Positions 51,926 through 61,233 of a stretch of DNA of 64,000 nt are shown piece after piece. Both the position numbers and the translations under genes were made by a program. The notes beneath the pieces are model-generated. The model searched no databases and had not been told where the DNA came from. It saw nothing but the letters and a program-made list of their open reading frames with translations. Within the stretch, counting starts at the first letter, position 1. Each line of letters starts with the position of its first letter. This DNA comes from Acidobacteriota bacterium (GTDB lineage Bacteria > Acidobacteriota > Vicinamibacteria > Vicinamibacterales > JAKQTR01): contig JAPKZQ010000014.1 in NCBI GenBank assembly GCA_026393675.1, forward strand, positions 1 to 64,000, written 5' to 3'.

Positions 51926-52771
51926 CTAAGTCTGGGCGACGATGATGGGATGATCTTCCATCGCGTTGCGCAGCAGCCTGACGAGGTCGCGCGCCATGGC
52001 GTCCTCGGCGAGTGGCCCCGTTTTTCCAAGTCCGAAGATCTCGAGCAAAGCCCGCCACATCTTCGATAGCGCCTTCAGCGGCCGTTTCGAGTGCGCAGCC
52101 CGTCCCCACGCGGCCCAGCCATCGCCATCCAGATCGAACCAGGGAATGGCGTACGCGATGGGCTTGATGCGCACATCCGTGAACCCGGCGTCCACACACC
52201 AGCGCATGAAGTCAGTGGCGACAATCTCCTGCTCGGTGACGCCAAATTCGCCCGTCGCGCGCGTCGAATGACCGGCGTCGGCATGTCCCCGGCCTGGCTC
52301 CGAGAAGGCCACCTTGCCGCCAGGTTTCAACACCCGTCGGATTTCAGCGAGCCCCTTCACCATGTCAGGAACGTGGTGGAACGCATTGAGGCACACTGCC
52401 TTGTCGAAGCTCGCGTCCCGAAACGGCAGGTGCTCCAGATCTCCGGCGACCAGCCCTGGTTTCGCGCCCATCCGATCGCGCCCGAGCTTGAGCATGTCGA
52501 GTGCGATGTCGATGCTCACCGTGTCAATGTTCAGGCGTCGCAGCCATTCCGACACCCAGCACGAACCGGCGGCCAGATCGAGCACGCGCTCGCCCGGAAC
52601 GGGCGCCAGACACCCGATCGCGACGGCGAAATCATGGATGAGCGACAGGCTCTCGCCGACCATGTTGTGGCCGGGCGGGGCAAACGGCTTGGCACGCTCC
52701 CAGGGCTCCGAACCCGATCGGGACAGGTAGGCCTTCTCGGCGCCTTTCGTCCCGCGAGTGTCGTCTGACAT
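51926..52771 (-). CDS. Class I SAM-dependent methyltransferase
   Basis: A 281-residue methyltransferase of the UbiE/type 11 fold: motif I VLDLAAGSCWVSEWL, the acidic end of strand 2 SIDIALDML, GDLEHLPFRDASFDKAVCLNAFHHVPD and RVLKPGGKVAFSEPG. The C-terminal half (about 165-281) is extra and holds WFDLDGDGWAAWGRAAHSKRP. Substrate unknown; small-molecule or lipid head group is likely. TATAAT lies 8 nt before the ATG, and the promoter region is divergent from the AOR gene. Confidence 0.87.
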   Translation of the reverse strand: MSDDTRGTKGAEKAYLSRSGSEPWERAKPFAPPGHNMVGESLSLIHDFAVAIGCLAPVPGERVLDLAAGSCWVSEWLRRLNIDTVSIDIALDMLKLGRDRMGAKPGLVAGDLEHLPFRDASFDKAVCLNAFHHVPDMVKGLAEIRRVLKPGGKVAFSEPGRGHADAGHSTRATGEFGVTEQEIVATDFMRWCVDAGFTDVRIKPIAYAIPWFDLDGDGWAAWGRAAHSKRPLKALSKMWRALLEIFGLGKTGPLAEDAMARDLVRLLRNAMEDHPIIVAQT

Positions 52772-52779
52772 GTCTGGCC

Positions 52780-52785
52780 ATTATA
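52780..52785 (-). promoter_or_regulatory. -10 box of a probable leaderless promoter
   Basis: TATAAT on the minus strand, 8 nt before the methyltransferase ATG at 52771, without a ribosome-binding site. Confidence 0.5.
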
Positions 52786-52940
52786 GGGCCGCCGGGGTGG
52801 CTGAATCTGGGGCGATCAAGCCGGCGGGAACCCCGTGATAGACTGGCCCTTGCCTCACTGGTGAGGTTCGGTTGGCCACGCTTCGCCCCCCATCGCCGGC
52901 CGTCTCGCCGCCCGCCGACCCCACCGGAGGAGAGAACTCC

Positions 52941-55148
52941 ATGTCTGTGACCTACGACTACAAAGTCCGAACCAACTATACCGAAGACGTGCCGAGGCTT
53001 CGCGCCGCGCATCGGATCCTGGCTGAGTTTCCGTTCACGCCAAGCCTGCCCGAGAAGGGCTACACCAACCGGACGCTCTTCATCGACCTCGACACGATGA
53101 CCATCAAGGAGAAGGCGGTCACCAGGGAGATGGTGGACATCTTCACAGGGGGGCGCGGTTTCGGTCTCTACTACCTCTGGCATGCGACGACACCGACGAC
53201 GAAGTGGAATGATCCGGACAACGAAATCATCATCAGCCCTGGTCCGCTGGCTGGCAACACGCAATACGCGGGATCGGGCAAGTCGATCGTCGTGACGATT
53301 TCTCCCGAAACCGACCTGCCGATCGACTGCAACGTGGGTGGCTACTTTGGGCCGCTCGTCAAGTTCTGCGGCTTCGACGCGGTCGAGATTCGCGGCAAGG
53401 CAAGAAGCGAGACCGTCGTCGTCATCGACGGCCCGCGCGGGATCATCCGCTTCGAAGAGGCGGAGGAAGAGACGCCGGATAGTCATATTGCCGGCGAGAT
53501 CTTCACGCACATGTACGCCGACGATGTGAAGGACATGCAGAACGTGTCGGTCGTCTCGGCCGGCAAGGCGGCGGAATCCGCGTATATCGGGTGCCTCAAC
53601 TTTTCATGGTACGACCCGAAGCGCGCCGCCGTGCGCCTCAAGCAGGCGGGGCGCGGCGGCACCGGCACGGTGTTCCGCGACAAGAAGCTGAAGGCGCTCG
53701 TCGTGCGGGGCTTCAAGATGAAGGCCGACCTGAATCGCGCGGCCGACTTCCCCGTCACCGTCCAGGTCGGCAAGAAGATCAACAAGGAGATCCACGACCA
53801 CGACGACGAGCAGTGCCACATGCGGCGGCAGGGCACGGCGCATCTGATCGAGGTGATGGACGCGTACGACCTGCTCCCGGTGCACAATTTCCAGTACGGC
53901 AAGCACCCGGACACGCCGAAGATCGACTCGCAGGTGTGGGACAAGCGCTTTACGCAGGGCATTCCCGATCATTGCTGGTACGGCTGCGGCATGGGTTGTT
54001 CCAAGGGCGCCGATGGTCATCACGTCCGCACGGGCCCCTACAAGGGCCACATCGTCACGGTGGACGGCCCCGAGTACGAGAACGCTGCCGGTCTCGGATC
54101 GAACTGCGGGCTGTTCGATCCCGACTGGATGCTCGAGGTGAACTTTTACTGCGACACGTACGGGATCGATACGATTTCGTACGGCACGGCGTGCGCGTTC
54201 GTCATGGAATGCTATGAAAGAGGCATCCTGAACAAGGAGCGCACCGGCGGTGTCGAACTCACGTGGGGCAACGGCGAGGCCGAGGTGGAGCTGCTCCATC
54301 ACATGTGGCGCGGCGAGGGCTTTGGCGTCATCGTCGGCAAGGGTGTGCGCTACATGCAGAACCTGTTCATCAAGAACGGGTGGGGCGACCCGCAGCTCAT
54401 TCGCGACATCGGCATGCAAAACAAGGGCCTCGAGTTTTCACAGTACATGTCGAAGGAGTCGCTGGCGCAGCAGGGCGGGTACTGCATGACCAACAAGGGC
54501 CCGCAGCATGATGAGGCGTGGCTCATCTTCATGGACATGGTGAACAACCAGATCCCGACCTTCGAGGACAAGGCCGAGGCGCTCTACTACTTCCCGCTCT
54601 TCCGCACATGGTTCAGTTTGCAGGGCCTCTGCAAGCTGCCCTGGAACGACATCGAACCGCCGGATAATCACGAGAAATATCCGGGACCCGAGGCCGCGAA
54701 AGTCCCGGAGCACGTGGACAACTACCTGGCGCTCTACACGGGCATCACGGGCAAGCCGCTCGACAGGGCGTCGCTGATTGATCAGTCGGCGAGGGTATAC
54801 AACTTCCAGCGCGTCTTCAATATCCGCAGGGGATCAGGGCTCCGCGAGCACGACATGCCGCCGTACCGGGCGATGGGGCCAGTGACGAAGGAAGAGTACG
54901 AGTCGCGCGCCGATCGCTACGACAAGCAGCTCAAAGAGATCGTCGGCGTCGATCCCGCCGGCAAAACGACCGAGGAGAAGATGAAGCTGCACCGCGAGTG
55001 GCGGATGGATCGCTACAACAAGCTGCTCGACGCGGTATACAAGCGCCGCGGCTGGACGTCCGGCGGTGTCCCGACACTGGAGCGGCTGAAAAGCCTCGGG
55101 ATCGATTTCCCGGAAGTTGTGGAGTTGGTCAAGCCGCATTTGGGATAA
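52941..55148 (+). CDS. Tungsten/molybdenum aldehyde ferredoxin oxidoreductase (AOR) family protein
   Basis: A 735-residue AOR-family protein. RTLFIDLDTMTIKEKAV and FTGGRGFGLYYLW open the pterin-binding N-terminal domain; SPGPLAGNTQYAGSGKS and GGYFGPLVKFCGFDAVEIRGKA follow. The 4Fe-4S ligands are CWYGCGMGC (C-x3-C-x3-C rather than the C-x2-C-x3-C of the archaeal enzyme), and the fourth Cys is probably that in LQGLCKLPWND. Such enzymes oxidise aldehydes or reduce acids or aromatic acyl-CoA with a bis-pterin metal. ATG at 52941 has GGAGGAGA 8 nt upstream. A MoaD/ThiS-like gene follows at 20 bp. The true substrate is unknown. Confidence 0.9.
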   Translation: MSVTYDYKVRTNYTEDVPRLRAAHRILAEFPFTPSLPEKGYTNRTLFIDLDTMTIKEKAVTREMVDIFTGGRGFGLYYLWHATTPTTKWNDPDNEIIISPGPLAGNTQYAGSGKSIVVTISPETDLPIDCNVGGYFGPLVKFCGFDAVEIRGKARSETVVVIDGPRGIIRFEEAEEETPDSHIAGEIFTHMYADDVKDMQNVSVVSAGKAAESAYIGCLNFSWYDPKRAAVRLKQAGRGGTGTVFRDKKLKALVVRGFKMKADLNRAADFPVTVQVGKKINKEIHDHDDEQCHMRRQGTAHLIEVMDAYDLLPVHNFQYGKHPDTPKIDSQVWDKRFTQGIPDHCWYGCGMGCSKGADGHHVRTGPYKGHIVTVDGPEYENAAGLGSNCGLFDPDWMLEVNFYCDTYGIDTISYGTACAFVMECYERGILNKERTGGVELTWGNGEAEVELLHHMWRGEGFGVIVGKGVRYMQNLFIKNGWGDPQLIRDIGMQNKGLEFSQYMSKESLAQQGGYCMTNKGPQHDEAWLIFMDMVNNQIPTFEDKAEALYYFPLFRTWFSLQGLCKLPWNDIEPPDNHEKYPGPEAAKVPEHVDNYLALYTGITGKPLDRASLIDQSARVYNFQRVFNIRRGSGLREHDMPPYRAMGPVTKEEYESRADRYDKQLKEIVGVDPAGKTTEEKMKLHREWRMDRYNKLLDAVYKRRGWTSGGVPTLERLKSLGIDFPEVVELVKPHLG

Positions 55149-55167
55149 CAGTGGATTTTTGCGACCG

Positions 55168-55365
55168 ATGCTGACCGTCAATGACGAACCGCTCGAGTAC
55201 GACGCAGGGATGACCGTCGCCGACATCCTCAGGAAGCGCAACTACATCTGGCGCATGCTGGCGGTGTTCGTCAACGGCACGTTCGTCCGGCGCGGCACGT
55301 ACGACAAGACGCCGGTGCCCGACGGCGCCGAGGTCAAAGTCATCCACCAGATCGCGGGGGGCTGA
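55168..55365 (+). CDS. MoaD/ThiS-like sulfur carrier
   Basis: A 65-residue beta-grasp protein ending in the double glycine (HQIAGG) needed for thiocarboxylation, with TVNDEPLEYDAGMTVADIL and NGTFVRRGTYDKTPVPDGAEVKV. It lies 19 bp after the AOR gene; such carriers often accompany AOR genes and are thought to help make the metallopterin. It could also serve thiamine synthesis, but no thiamine genes are near. Confidence 0.88.
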   Translation: MLTVNDEPLEYDAGMTVADILRKRNYIWRMLAVFVNGTFVRRGTYDKTPVPDGAEVKVIHQIAGG

Positions 55366-55520
55366 GCCCGGACACCATTTTGATTGAGGGCGGCCGGGCG
55401 TCTCTCCTGACGGATCCCGGGGTCTCTTCGGCCGTGCATCTTGATCTGGAGGCCGGGTCTTCAGACCAGGCGCAAAGGCATATCCCCCTTTCCGGGGATG
55501 CGGGGCCTCGCCGCCGGGCG

Positions 55521-55526
55521 TAGACT
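55521..55526 (+). promoter_or_regulatory. -10 box of a probable leaderless promoter
   Basis: TAGACT is 7 nt before the ATG of the NarL-type kinase gene at 55534, with no ribosome-binding site between. Confidence 0.4.
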
Positions 55527-55533
55527 CCGCATC

Positions 55534-56862
55534 ATGATCTCCATCGTCAATCCCGTCCGCATCAACACCCGCGTCGTTCTGCGCGTCTACGCGGCGGTCG
55601 CCATCGTGCTGGGCGTCGTGCTGGTCGGCTGGGGGCCTGCCTGGTTTGGCATTGATCTCGGCACGTTCCTCTTCTACAAGGCGGCGCTGGTGCGAGTTGT
55701 CGGAGCGGTCATCGTGGCCGCGGGCTGTGTGGCGATCGCGCTCGGTCGCGTGGAGGATCCGGAATCGCGCCGGCGAGGACTTGGTTGGATGGCGCTGGGC
55801 CATGGCGTAGTCGCCGCCGTGGTTCTCAGTCAGCATGTCGCCATCTGGGGCAGTGCCTGGTCGGGTTCAGCGACAGCAATACTGACCACAGTGGCGGGGC
55901 TGCTCTTCTACGTGTGGCAGTTCGGCGAAGGAGCCGGCCCGCAGATCTGGGGGCGGATGGTCTCCCTGTTTGGCGACGACGACGTCTCCGCCACCTACCG
56001 CCTTCGTTCGGGGTACGAGCAGAGCATCCGTCAGGCCGCCGCGCAAGAGGAACGGAACCGCCTTGCCCGCGATCTTCACGACTCGATCAAACAACAACTG
56101 TTCGCCATCCACACGGCCGCTGCGACGGCTCAGGCGCGATTCGATGGCGAGCCGACTGGAGCCCGTGTGGCCATCGATCAGATTCGCGACTCCGCCCGTG
56201 CGGCCATGAGCGAGATGGATGCCATGCTCCAGGGCCTGCGTGCCGCGCCCCTCGAAAACGTCGGTCTGGTCGAGGCTCTCAAACAGGCATGCGAGGCCCT
56301 CGCCTTCAGAACTGGCGCCCATGTTGAATTCACACCAGGCGAAATGCCGTCCAGTTTGACGTTGCCGCCGGGCGCACAGAACGCCATCTTCCGAATCGCC
56401 CAGGAGGCGCTTGCCAACATCGCACGTCACGCTCGAGCCAGTCACGTCCGGGTCGCGCTGGGTGGCAGCCAGGGCGACATCGAATTGATGGTCAAAGACG
56501 ATGGGTCGGGATTCGACCAAAGCCGGCCGGCACACGGCCTGGGCATCTCCAATATGCGCGCCCGGGCAGCACAGCACGGAGGACGCATAGAAATGATCAG
56601 TCAGCCTGGCGTCGGCACCCGTGTCCGCCTCACAATGCGTGGCGCTGGACCTGACGCGGGTGATGCAAAGTACTACGGGAGACGGGCGGCGATGTTCGGC
56701 ATGATCGCGTTCATCAATCTCATGATCGGGCTGGGGCTATCACGTAGCGAGAATGATCTTCTGATCATGAACATCCCGGTGTCGATCTTCATGCTCGCCG
56801 GGTGCGCGCACGATCTGCTCGCGTACCGACGCGTGCGCAAGGCCCCCGAGACCCGCCGATGA
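55534..56862 (+). CDS. NarL-type (HisKA_3) sensor histidine kinase
   Basis: A 442-residue kinase. Four or so membrane segments (about 15-135) with little periplasmic loop, then the phosphotransfer helix AAAQEERNRLARDLHDSIKQQLFAIH (DLHDSxKQ signature), a dimer-forming ALAF region and a HATPase domain (RIAQEALANIARHARASHV, KDDGSGFDQSRPAHGLGISNMRARAAQHGG). It then has two further predicted membrane helices at the C-terminus (AAMFGMIAFINLMIGLGL and LIMNIPVSIFMLAGCAHDLLAY), unusual for this family. Stop overlaps the start of its response regulator. Confidence 0.88.
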   Translation: MISIVNPVRINTRVVLRVYAAVAIVLGVVLVGWGPAWFGIDLGTFLFYKAALVRVVGAVIVAAGCVAIALGRVEDPESRRRGLGWMALGHGVVAAVVLSQHVAIWGSAWSGSATAILTTVAGLLFYVWQFGEGAGPQIWGRMVSLFGDDDVSATYRLRSGYEQSIRQAAAQEERNRLARDLHDSIKQQLFAIHTAAATAQARFDGEPTGARVAIDQIRDSARAAMSEMDAMLQGLRAAPLENVGLVEALKQACEALAFRTGAHVEFTPGEMPSSLTLPPGAQNAIFRIAQEALANIARHARASHVRVALGGSQGDIELMVKDDGSGFDQSRPAHGLGISNMRARAAQHGGRIEMISQPGVGTRVRLTMRGAGPDAGDAKYYGRRAAMFGMIAFINLMIGLGLSRSENDLLIMNIPVSIFMLAGCAHDLLAYRRVRKAPETRR

Positions 56863-57497
56863 GCACGATCACCGTCGCCCTCGTCGACGATCACCGCGTC
56901 GTCACGCGCAGCCTCAAGAGCTACCTCGAGTCATTCCCGGACTTTCGCGTGGTGGGCATTGCGGCAAGCGGAGAGGAACTGCTGGAGCACCTGTCGGAGT
57001 GGCGGCCGCAGGTTGTCGTCCAGGACCTGCTCCTGCCTGGCGGCATCGACGGCATCGAAACAACCCGCCGCGCACTTGCCCGGGAACCCTCGGTACGGGT
57101 CGTAGCGCTCACGGCGTCGATCGACGAGGGACGCATGATGGCCGCGTTGCGGGCGGGTGCGACGGGCTATGTCCGTAAGGATGCGGAGCCGGAGACGTTG
57201 CTCGCGGCCATCCGCGCCGTCGCCCGTGGCAAGACGTTCATCGATCCATTCGTGGCTCGCCGTATTGCCGAGGATGCGACTGCCCACGAGGAGTTGACCG
57301 CCCGTGAGCGCGAAGTGCTGCGGCATGTGGCGTTGGGCCTGTCGAACAAGGACATCGCAGAAGCGCTGTCGGTCAGCGAGGAGACCATCAAGACGCACGT
57401 CGGTCACTTGCTCGGTAAGCTGGGCGTGGAGAATCGTGCACAGGCCATCGTGCAGGCGCTGAAGCGCAGCCTGATCTCGCTCGACGAACTCGATTAG
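56859..57497 (+). CDS. NarL/LuxR-type response regulator
   Basis: A 212-residue regulator with receiver domain (ALVDDHRVV, phosphoacceptor in VVVQDLLLPGGIDGIE, VALTAS, YVRKDA) and a LuxR-type helix-turn-helix (LTAREREVLRHVALGLSNKDIAEALSVSEETIKTHVGHLLGKLGVENRAQAI). The ATG overlaps the kinase TGA, giving a two-component pair. Targets unknown; the small gene downstream is one possibility. Confidence 0.93.
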   Translation: MSTITVALVDDHRVVTRSLKSYLESFPDFRVVGIAASGEELLEHLSEWRPQVVVQDLLLPGGIDGIETTRRALAREPSVRVVALTASIDEGRMMAALRAGATGYVRKDAEPETLLAAIRAVARGKTFIDPFVARRIAEDATAHEELTAREREVLRHVALGLSNKDIAEALSVSEETIKTHVGHLLGKLGVENRAQAIVQALKRSLISLDELD

Positions 57498-57587
57498 CGG
57501 ACAGGACTGTTGTTGGCGAAACTCCCCTCTCGTTCAGGGATTGGCCGTCGGTGTCTTGATTCGGATGGATCCTCCGAAGGTGGCAGA

Positions 57588-57605
57588 GCGTCTCTAATGA
57601 GACGC
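57588..57605 (+). terminator. GCGTCTC-TAAT-GAGACGC hairpin
   Basis: Perfect 7-bp stem with a 4-nt loop, 90 nt after the response regulator stop and 23 nt before the small ORF. It may end the regulator transcript or lie in the leader of the small gene. No T-tract follows. Confidence 0.45.
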
Positions 57606-57627
57606 CATTACACGGAGAGAAACCGCT

Positions 57628-57768
57628 ATGAAGAAGTTCGGGTGGGAGGGCGCCGACATGGGCACGGCAACGGCCGCGCGTGCCATTGAGCCTCTGTGTC
57701 AGCTCTGGTGCATTCCGGGATTCCGCGAGAACCGATGGACGCACGCCTTCAAATTGCTGACGCTCTGA
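57628..57768 (+). CDS. Small hypothetical protein
   Basis: A 46-residue ORF with a good ribosome-binding site: GGAGAGA 7 nt before the ATG. The product starts MKKFGWEGADMGTATA, has two cysteines in EPLCQLWCIPGF and ends HAFKLLTL. No membrane segment, no known motif. It lies alone between the NarL-type regulator and the peroxiredoxin gene (57498-57857). It is too short to prove coding by sequence alone. Confidence 0.45.
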   Translation: MKKFGWEGADMGTATAARAIEPLCQLWCIPGFRENRWTHAFKLLTL

Positions 57769-57857
57769 ATCGTGAGCCCGGCCGGCCTGGAGACACCCGC
57801 GACCACGGATGTCTTCCCCGCCCCTGCTAGCATCATCATGCACCCTTGGAGATCACC

Positions 57858-58325
57858 ATGCCGCAACTGAAACCTGGCGATAAGGCCCCCGCGTTCTCGC
57901 TCAAGGACCAGCAGGGGAAATCCGTGAAGCTCTCTGCATTCAAGGGTCAGAAGGTCCTGATCTACTTCTATCCGAAGGCCGACACACCGGGCTGCACGAA
58001 GCAGTCGTGCAATGTGCGCGACGCGAGGCCAACCTTCGGCAAACTGGGCGTCGCCGCCATCGGCATCAGCCCTGACAAACCCGAGGCCCAGCAGAAGTTC
58101 GACACCAAGTTCAGCTTGGGTTTCCCGCTGCTGGCCGACACGGATCACGCGGTGGCGGAGGCATACGGTGTGTGGGGCGAGAAGTCGATGTACGGACGGA
58201 AGTACTTCGGCATCGTCCGCTCGTCGTTCCTGATCGACGAGAAGGGGAAGATCGCGCAGGCGTGGTACACGGTCTCGCCCGACGAGACCGTGCCACTGGC
58301 CATCGCGGCGCTGAAAGGCGCCTGA
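57858..58325 (+). CDS. bcp: Peroxiredoxin (BCP/AhpC-TSA type)
   Basis: A 155-residue thiol peroxidase: PAFSLKDQQGKSVKLSAFKGQKVLIYFYPKADTPGCTKQSC holds the peroxidatic Cys (PxxxTxGC) with the resolving Cys five residues later, as in bacterioferritin comigratory proteins. GISPDKPEAQQKF and FPLLADTDHAVAEAYGVWG follow. It detoxifies peroxides with thioredoxin. ATG at 57858 has TTGGAG 6 nt upstream. Stop is 6 bp from the convergent S9 peptidase stop. Confidence 0.94.
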   Translation: MPQLKPGDKAPAFSLKDQQGKSVKLSAFKGQKVLIYFYPKADTPGCTKQSCNVRDARPTFGKLGVAAIGISPDKPEAQQKFDTKFSLGFPLLADTDHAVAEAYGVWGEKSMYGRKYFGIVRSSFLIDEKGKIAQAWYTVSPDETVPLAIAALKGA

Positions 58326-58331
58326 GTACGT

Positions 58332-61142
58332 CTACTGCCTCACTACACGTTTGTCGCCGACCTGCTCCCGTTCGCGGTTCAACTCGACGATATCCACGCT
58401 CTCCGACGCTTCGCCGAGCAACCATCGGCAGAAGTAGTCGGCGCGCACCATGTTGAAGTACGCGCCGGCCGTCGCGTAGCCGTGCCGCTGGCCGGGCAGC
58501 ACGACGAAGTCGAACCGCTTGTTCGCCTTGATCAGAGCATCGATCAGCCGGTAGGTGTTCGCCGGGTGCACGTTGTTGTCAATATCACCGGTCGACAACA
58601 TCAGGTGGCCTTTGAGGTTTTTCGCCAGCTCCGAGTTCTTCTCGATGTTGTACTCAAACGTGATGTTGCCGTCCTTGTCGACGACTTCCTTGACGCCTTG
58701 GTGCTTCTCGCTCCACGTGTTGTTGTAGATGTTGTTTTCGTGGTTGCCTGATTCCGACACCGCCACCTTGAAGAAGTCCGGGTACACCAGCATCGCAGCC
58801 GTGGACATAAACCCACCGCCCGAGTGGCCCCAGATGCCGACCTTGTTGATGTCGATGAACGTGTTCTTGCGGGCGAGTTGCTCGACCGCCGCCTTCTTGT
58901 CGGCCAGGCCGTAGTCGCGCAGGTTGCCGTAGCCGTAGTTGTGGTACCACTTCGAGCGCTGCGGGCTGCCACCCCGGTTCCCCACTTCGACGACGATGAA
59001 ACCGAACTGCGCCAGCGACATGCTGCCGCTGCGCGGGTTGAACGTCTTGGTCACGCTCTCCTGCTGCGGGCCAGGATACACGTAGAGGATGACCGGGTAC
59101 TTCTTCGCCGGATCGAAGTCGAACGGCTTGTACATCACCCCGAACAGGTCCGTGATCCCATCGTCGGCCTTCACCTTGAACGGCTCCGGGTACTTGAAGC
59201 CCGCGTCGACAAGCGCGCTCACGTCCGTGGTCTCGAGTGGCGTGACCAGCGTGCCCATCGCGTCGTAGAGCGAGGATGTCGGCGCCATGTTGATGCGCGA
59301 GGCGTTGTCGACGAAGTACCGGTTGGAGTCCGCCATGTTCGCCGCGTGCGACGCATCGCCGGGGTTGAGCAGCTTGAGGCCCGTGCCGTCGAGATTCACG
59401 CGGTAGAGATGGGGGTAGTAGGGATCCTCGCCGGCCTCCCGGCCAAGCGCGGAGAAGAAGGCGACGCGGAGTTTCTCGTCGATGCCATCGACACTGGTCG
59501 TCACGAACTCGCCAGACGTGATGGCATTCTTGAGGGCGCCTGTGGCGGCGTCGTAGAGGTAATAGTGCCCCCACCCGGTCCGCTCGGACCAGTGCACCAA
59601 CTCGATGCCCTTGTTGATGAGGCGCAGCGGCTTGGTGTCGATGTACGTGTTGAGGCGCTCCTCGATGAGGACCTTGACGTCTCCCGTCTCCGGATTGGCA
59701 ACGCAGATGTCGACTCTCTTCAGATCTCGACTCGTGCGGGTGAAATAGAGCTTGTCGGCGGTTTCGCTCAGCCACTGCGGTGGCGGAGGCGCATCCGGTC
59801 CGGCGGCGGCACCGCCGCCCTGGCCACCGCGGCCGCCGCCGCCACGCGTCGGCATGTTGGCGATCGACACGGTCTGGTCCTTGAACTTCTCGATCTTCGT
59901 CTTGACCATCGCCTTGGTGTCGCGATCGAACACATTGAGTTCGGACTGCGGCACGTTGGCTTCGCCGGGCATGGCGTAGCGGTAGGTCTCGAGCTTGGGC
60001 CTTGGTGACGCCAGCGAATCGATGACCCACAGGTCCGCGACCTTCCGTTGGTCGCGGCGAACCAGGGCGAACTTCTTTGAATCGCGCGACCACGTCACCA
60101 TCACGGCAGCCACGCGGGCGTTCTTATCGGTTGCGGCCTGGTCGCCTTCAGTCTGCTGGTCCTCTTCCTGCTGCTGCTCGATCTGGCCGCCGACCGGCGC
60201 CGTTCGCGCGTAGCTGTAGTTCTCCTCGCCGTCCTTCGTCAGTTGCACTTCGACGATCTTGGGATCGTCGGCCTTCTTCTCGGCGAGCGCGAAACTGGCG
60301 GCATCCATCATGAACAGGTTGTGGTTCCGCGCGAAGATGATGGTCTTCTCATCGGGCGACATCTGCACCCACCGGGGTCTCCTGGGCGCCCGATAGTCGT
60401 CATCAAGCAGATCCAGCGCGCCGGTGGCGAGGTCGTACTCGAAGTGCAGCGTCCTCGGGCGCGGCGGAGGCGTGGCCGCGCCAGGCCTCTGGCCGGCCTG
60501 GCCCGTCTGCCCGCGCTGCTGCTGCTGTTGCTGGGTACGTTGCTGCTGATCGTCGTCGTCATCGGTGCCAGCGTCGCTGGTTTCGACCGGGACGTACTTC
60601 TTGACGACCGCTCCGTCCTTTTTCACGGCCGCCGCGCCCTTCTTGTCAGCCGCAGGCGGCTCTGGCGGCGCCGGTTTCTTCGGTTTGACGATCTGGGCAT
60701 CACGCGGCACGGTGACGTCGAACTGGAAGGCCGAGTCCTTCTTCACAAACCTGATGGTTGTAAACGGCAGATGCTGCGCGTCGTAGGGCTGGAGCGTGAT
60801 CGCGGTCAGCGTCGCCGCCATCTTCGCGTGATCGAAGAGCGGCGCTCTGATCTTCTTGACTGCGTCAACGATAAGGAACTTGCGACCGTCGCGGGTCTGA
60901 TAGCTGTACCAGAAGCGGTCGCCGCTTTCGAGCCATCTCGGCGTCACAGAAGAATCGAAGACGAGCCGGCCGACCTTCTGTGTTGTCCACTGAGAGGCCA
61001 GGTCGTAGTTCGGCTTCGGCGTGGGCGGCGCTTTCTGGGCGCGAGGTGTAGCGGCCGGCATCACGGCAAAGGCGAAGGCGAGGCCGCACACGACGAGCAG
61101 GCGCGACAGGCTCGAACGCTGGTGAGCTACGGACAGGAACAT
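58332..61142 (-). CDS. Secreted S9-family dipeptidyl peptidase IV-like enzyme
   Basis: A 936-residue peptidase with signal peptide (..LVVCGLAFAFAVMPAATPRAQ). The propeller domain (WLESGDRFWYSYQTRDGRKF.. WVQMSPDEKTIIFARNHNLFM.. VTWSRDSKKFALVRRDQ) is interrupted by a low-complexity Lys/Pro/Asp/Gln-rich insert (about 150-230). The hydrolase has the nucleophile in WGHSGGGFMSTAAM (about 772), Asp in STGDIDNNVHP (about 850) and His in GQRHGY (about 884). AAGGAGT precedes the ATG. It cleaves proline-containing dipeptides by family; exact specificity unknown. Confidence 0.92.
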   Translation of the reverse strand: MFLSVAHQRSSLSRLLVVCGLAFAFAVMPAATPRAQKAPPTPKPNYDLASQWTTQKVGRLVFDSSVTPRWLESGDRFWYSYQTRDGRKFLIVDAVKKIRAPLFDHAKMAATLTAITLQPYDAQHLPFTTIRFVKKDSAFQFDVTVPRDAQIVKPKKPAPPEPPAADKKGAAAVKKDGAVVKKYVPVETSDAGTDDDDDQQQRTQQQQQQRGQTGQAGQRPGAATPPPRPRTLHFEYDLATGALDLLDDDYRAPRRPRWVQMSPDEKTIIFARNHNLFMMDAASFALAEKKADDPKIVEVQLTKDGEENYSYARTAPVGGQIEQQQEEDQQTEGDQAATDKNARVAAVMVTWSRDSKKFALVRRDQRKVADLWVIDSLASPRPKLETYRYAMPGEANVPQSELNVFDRDTKAMVKTKIEKFKDQTVSIANMPTRGGGGRGGQGGGAAAGPDAPPPPQWLSETADKLYFTRTSRDLKRVDICVANPETGDVKVLIEERLNTYIDTKPLRLINKGIELVHWSERTGWGHYYLYDAATGALKNAITSGEFVTTSVDGIDEKLRVAFFSALGREAGEDPYYPHLYRVNLDGTGLKLLNPGDASHAANMADSNRYFVDNASRINMAPTSSLYDAMGTLVTPLETTDVSALVDAGFKYPEPFKVKADDGITDLFGVMYKPFDFDPAKKYPVILYVYPGPQQESVTKTFNPRSGSMSLAQFGFIVVEVGNRGGSPQRSKWYHNYGYGNLRDYGLADKKAAVEQLARKNTFIDINKVGIWGHSGGGFMSTAAMLVYPDFFKVAVSESGNHENNIYNNTWSEKHQGVKEVVDKDGNITFEYNIEKNSELAKNLKGHLMLSTGDIDNNVHPANTYRLIDALIKANKRFDFVVLPGQRHGYATAGAYFNMVRADYFCRWLLGEASESVDIVELNREREQVGDKRVVRQ

Positions 61143-61233
61143 GACCGACTCCTTGTGAGATACGTGATCACTCGAGGACGGAATGGGCGCCGGGCCGGCT
61201 GGTGTCGGCCCGGACTGGACGTGCGAATGAATG

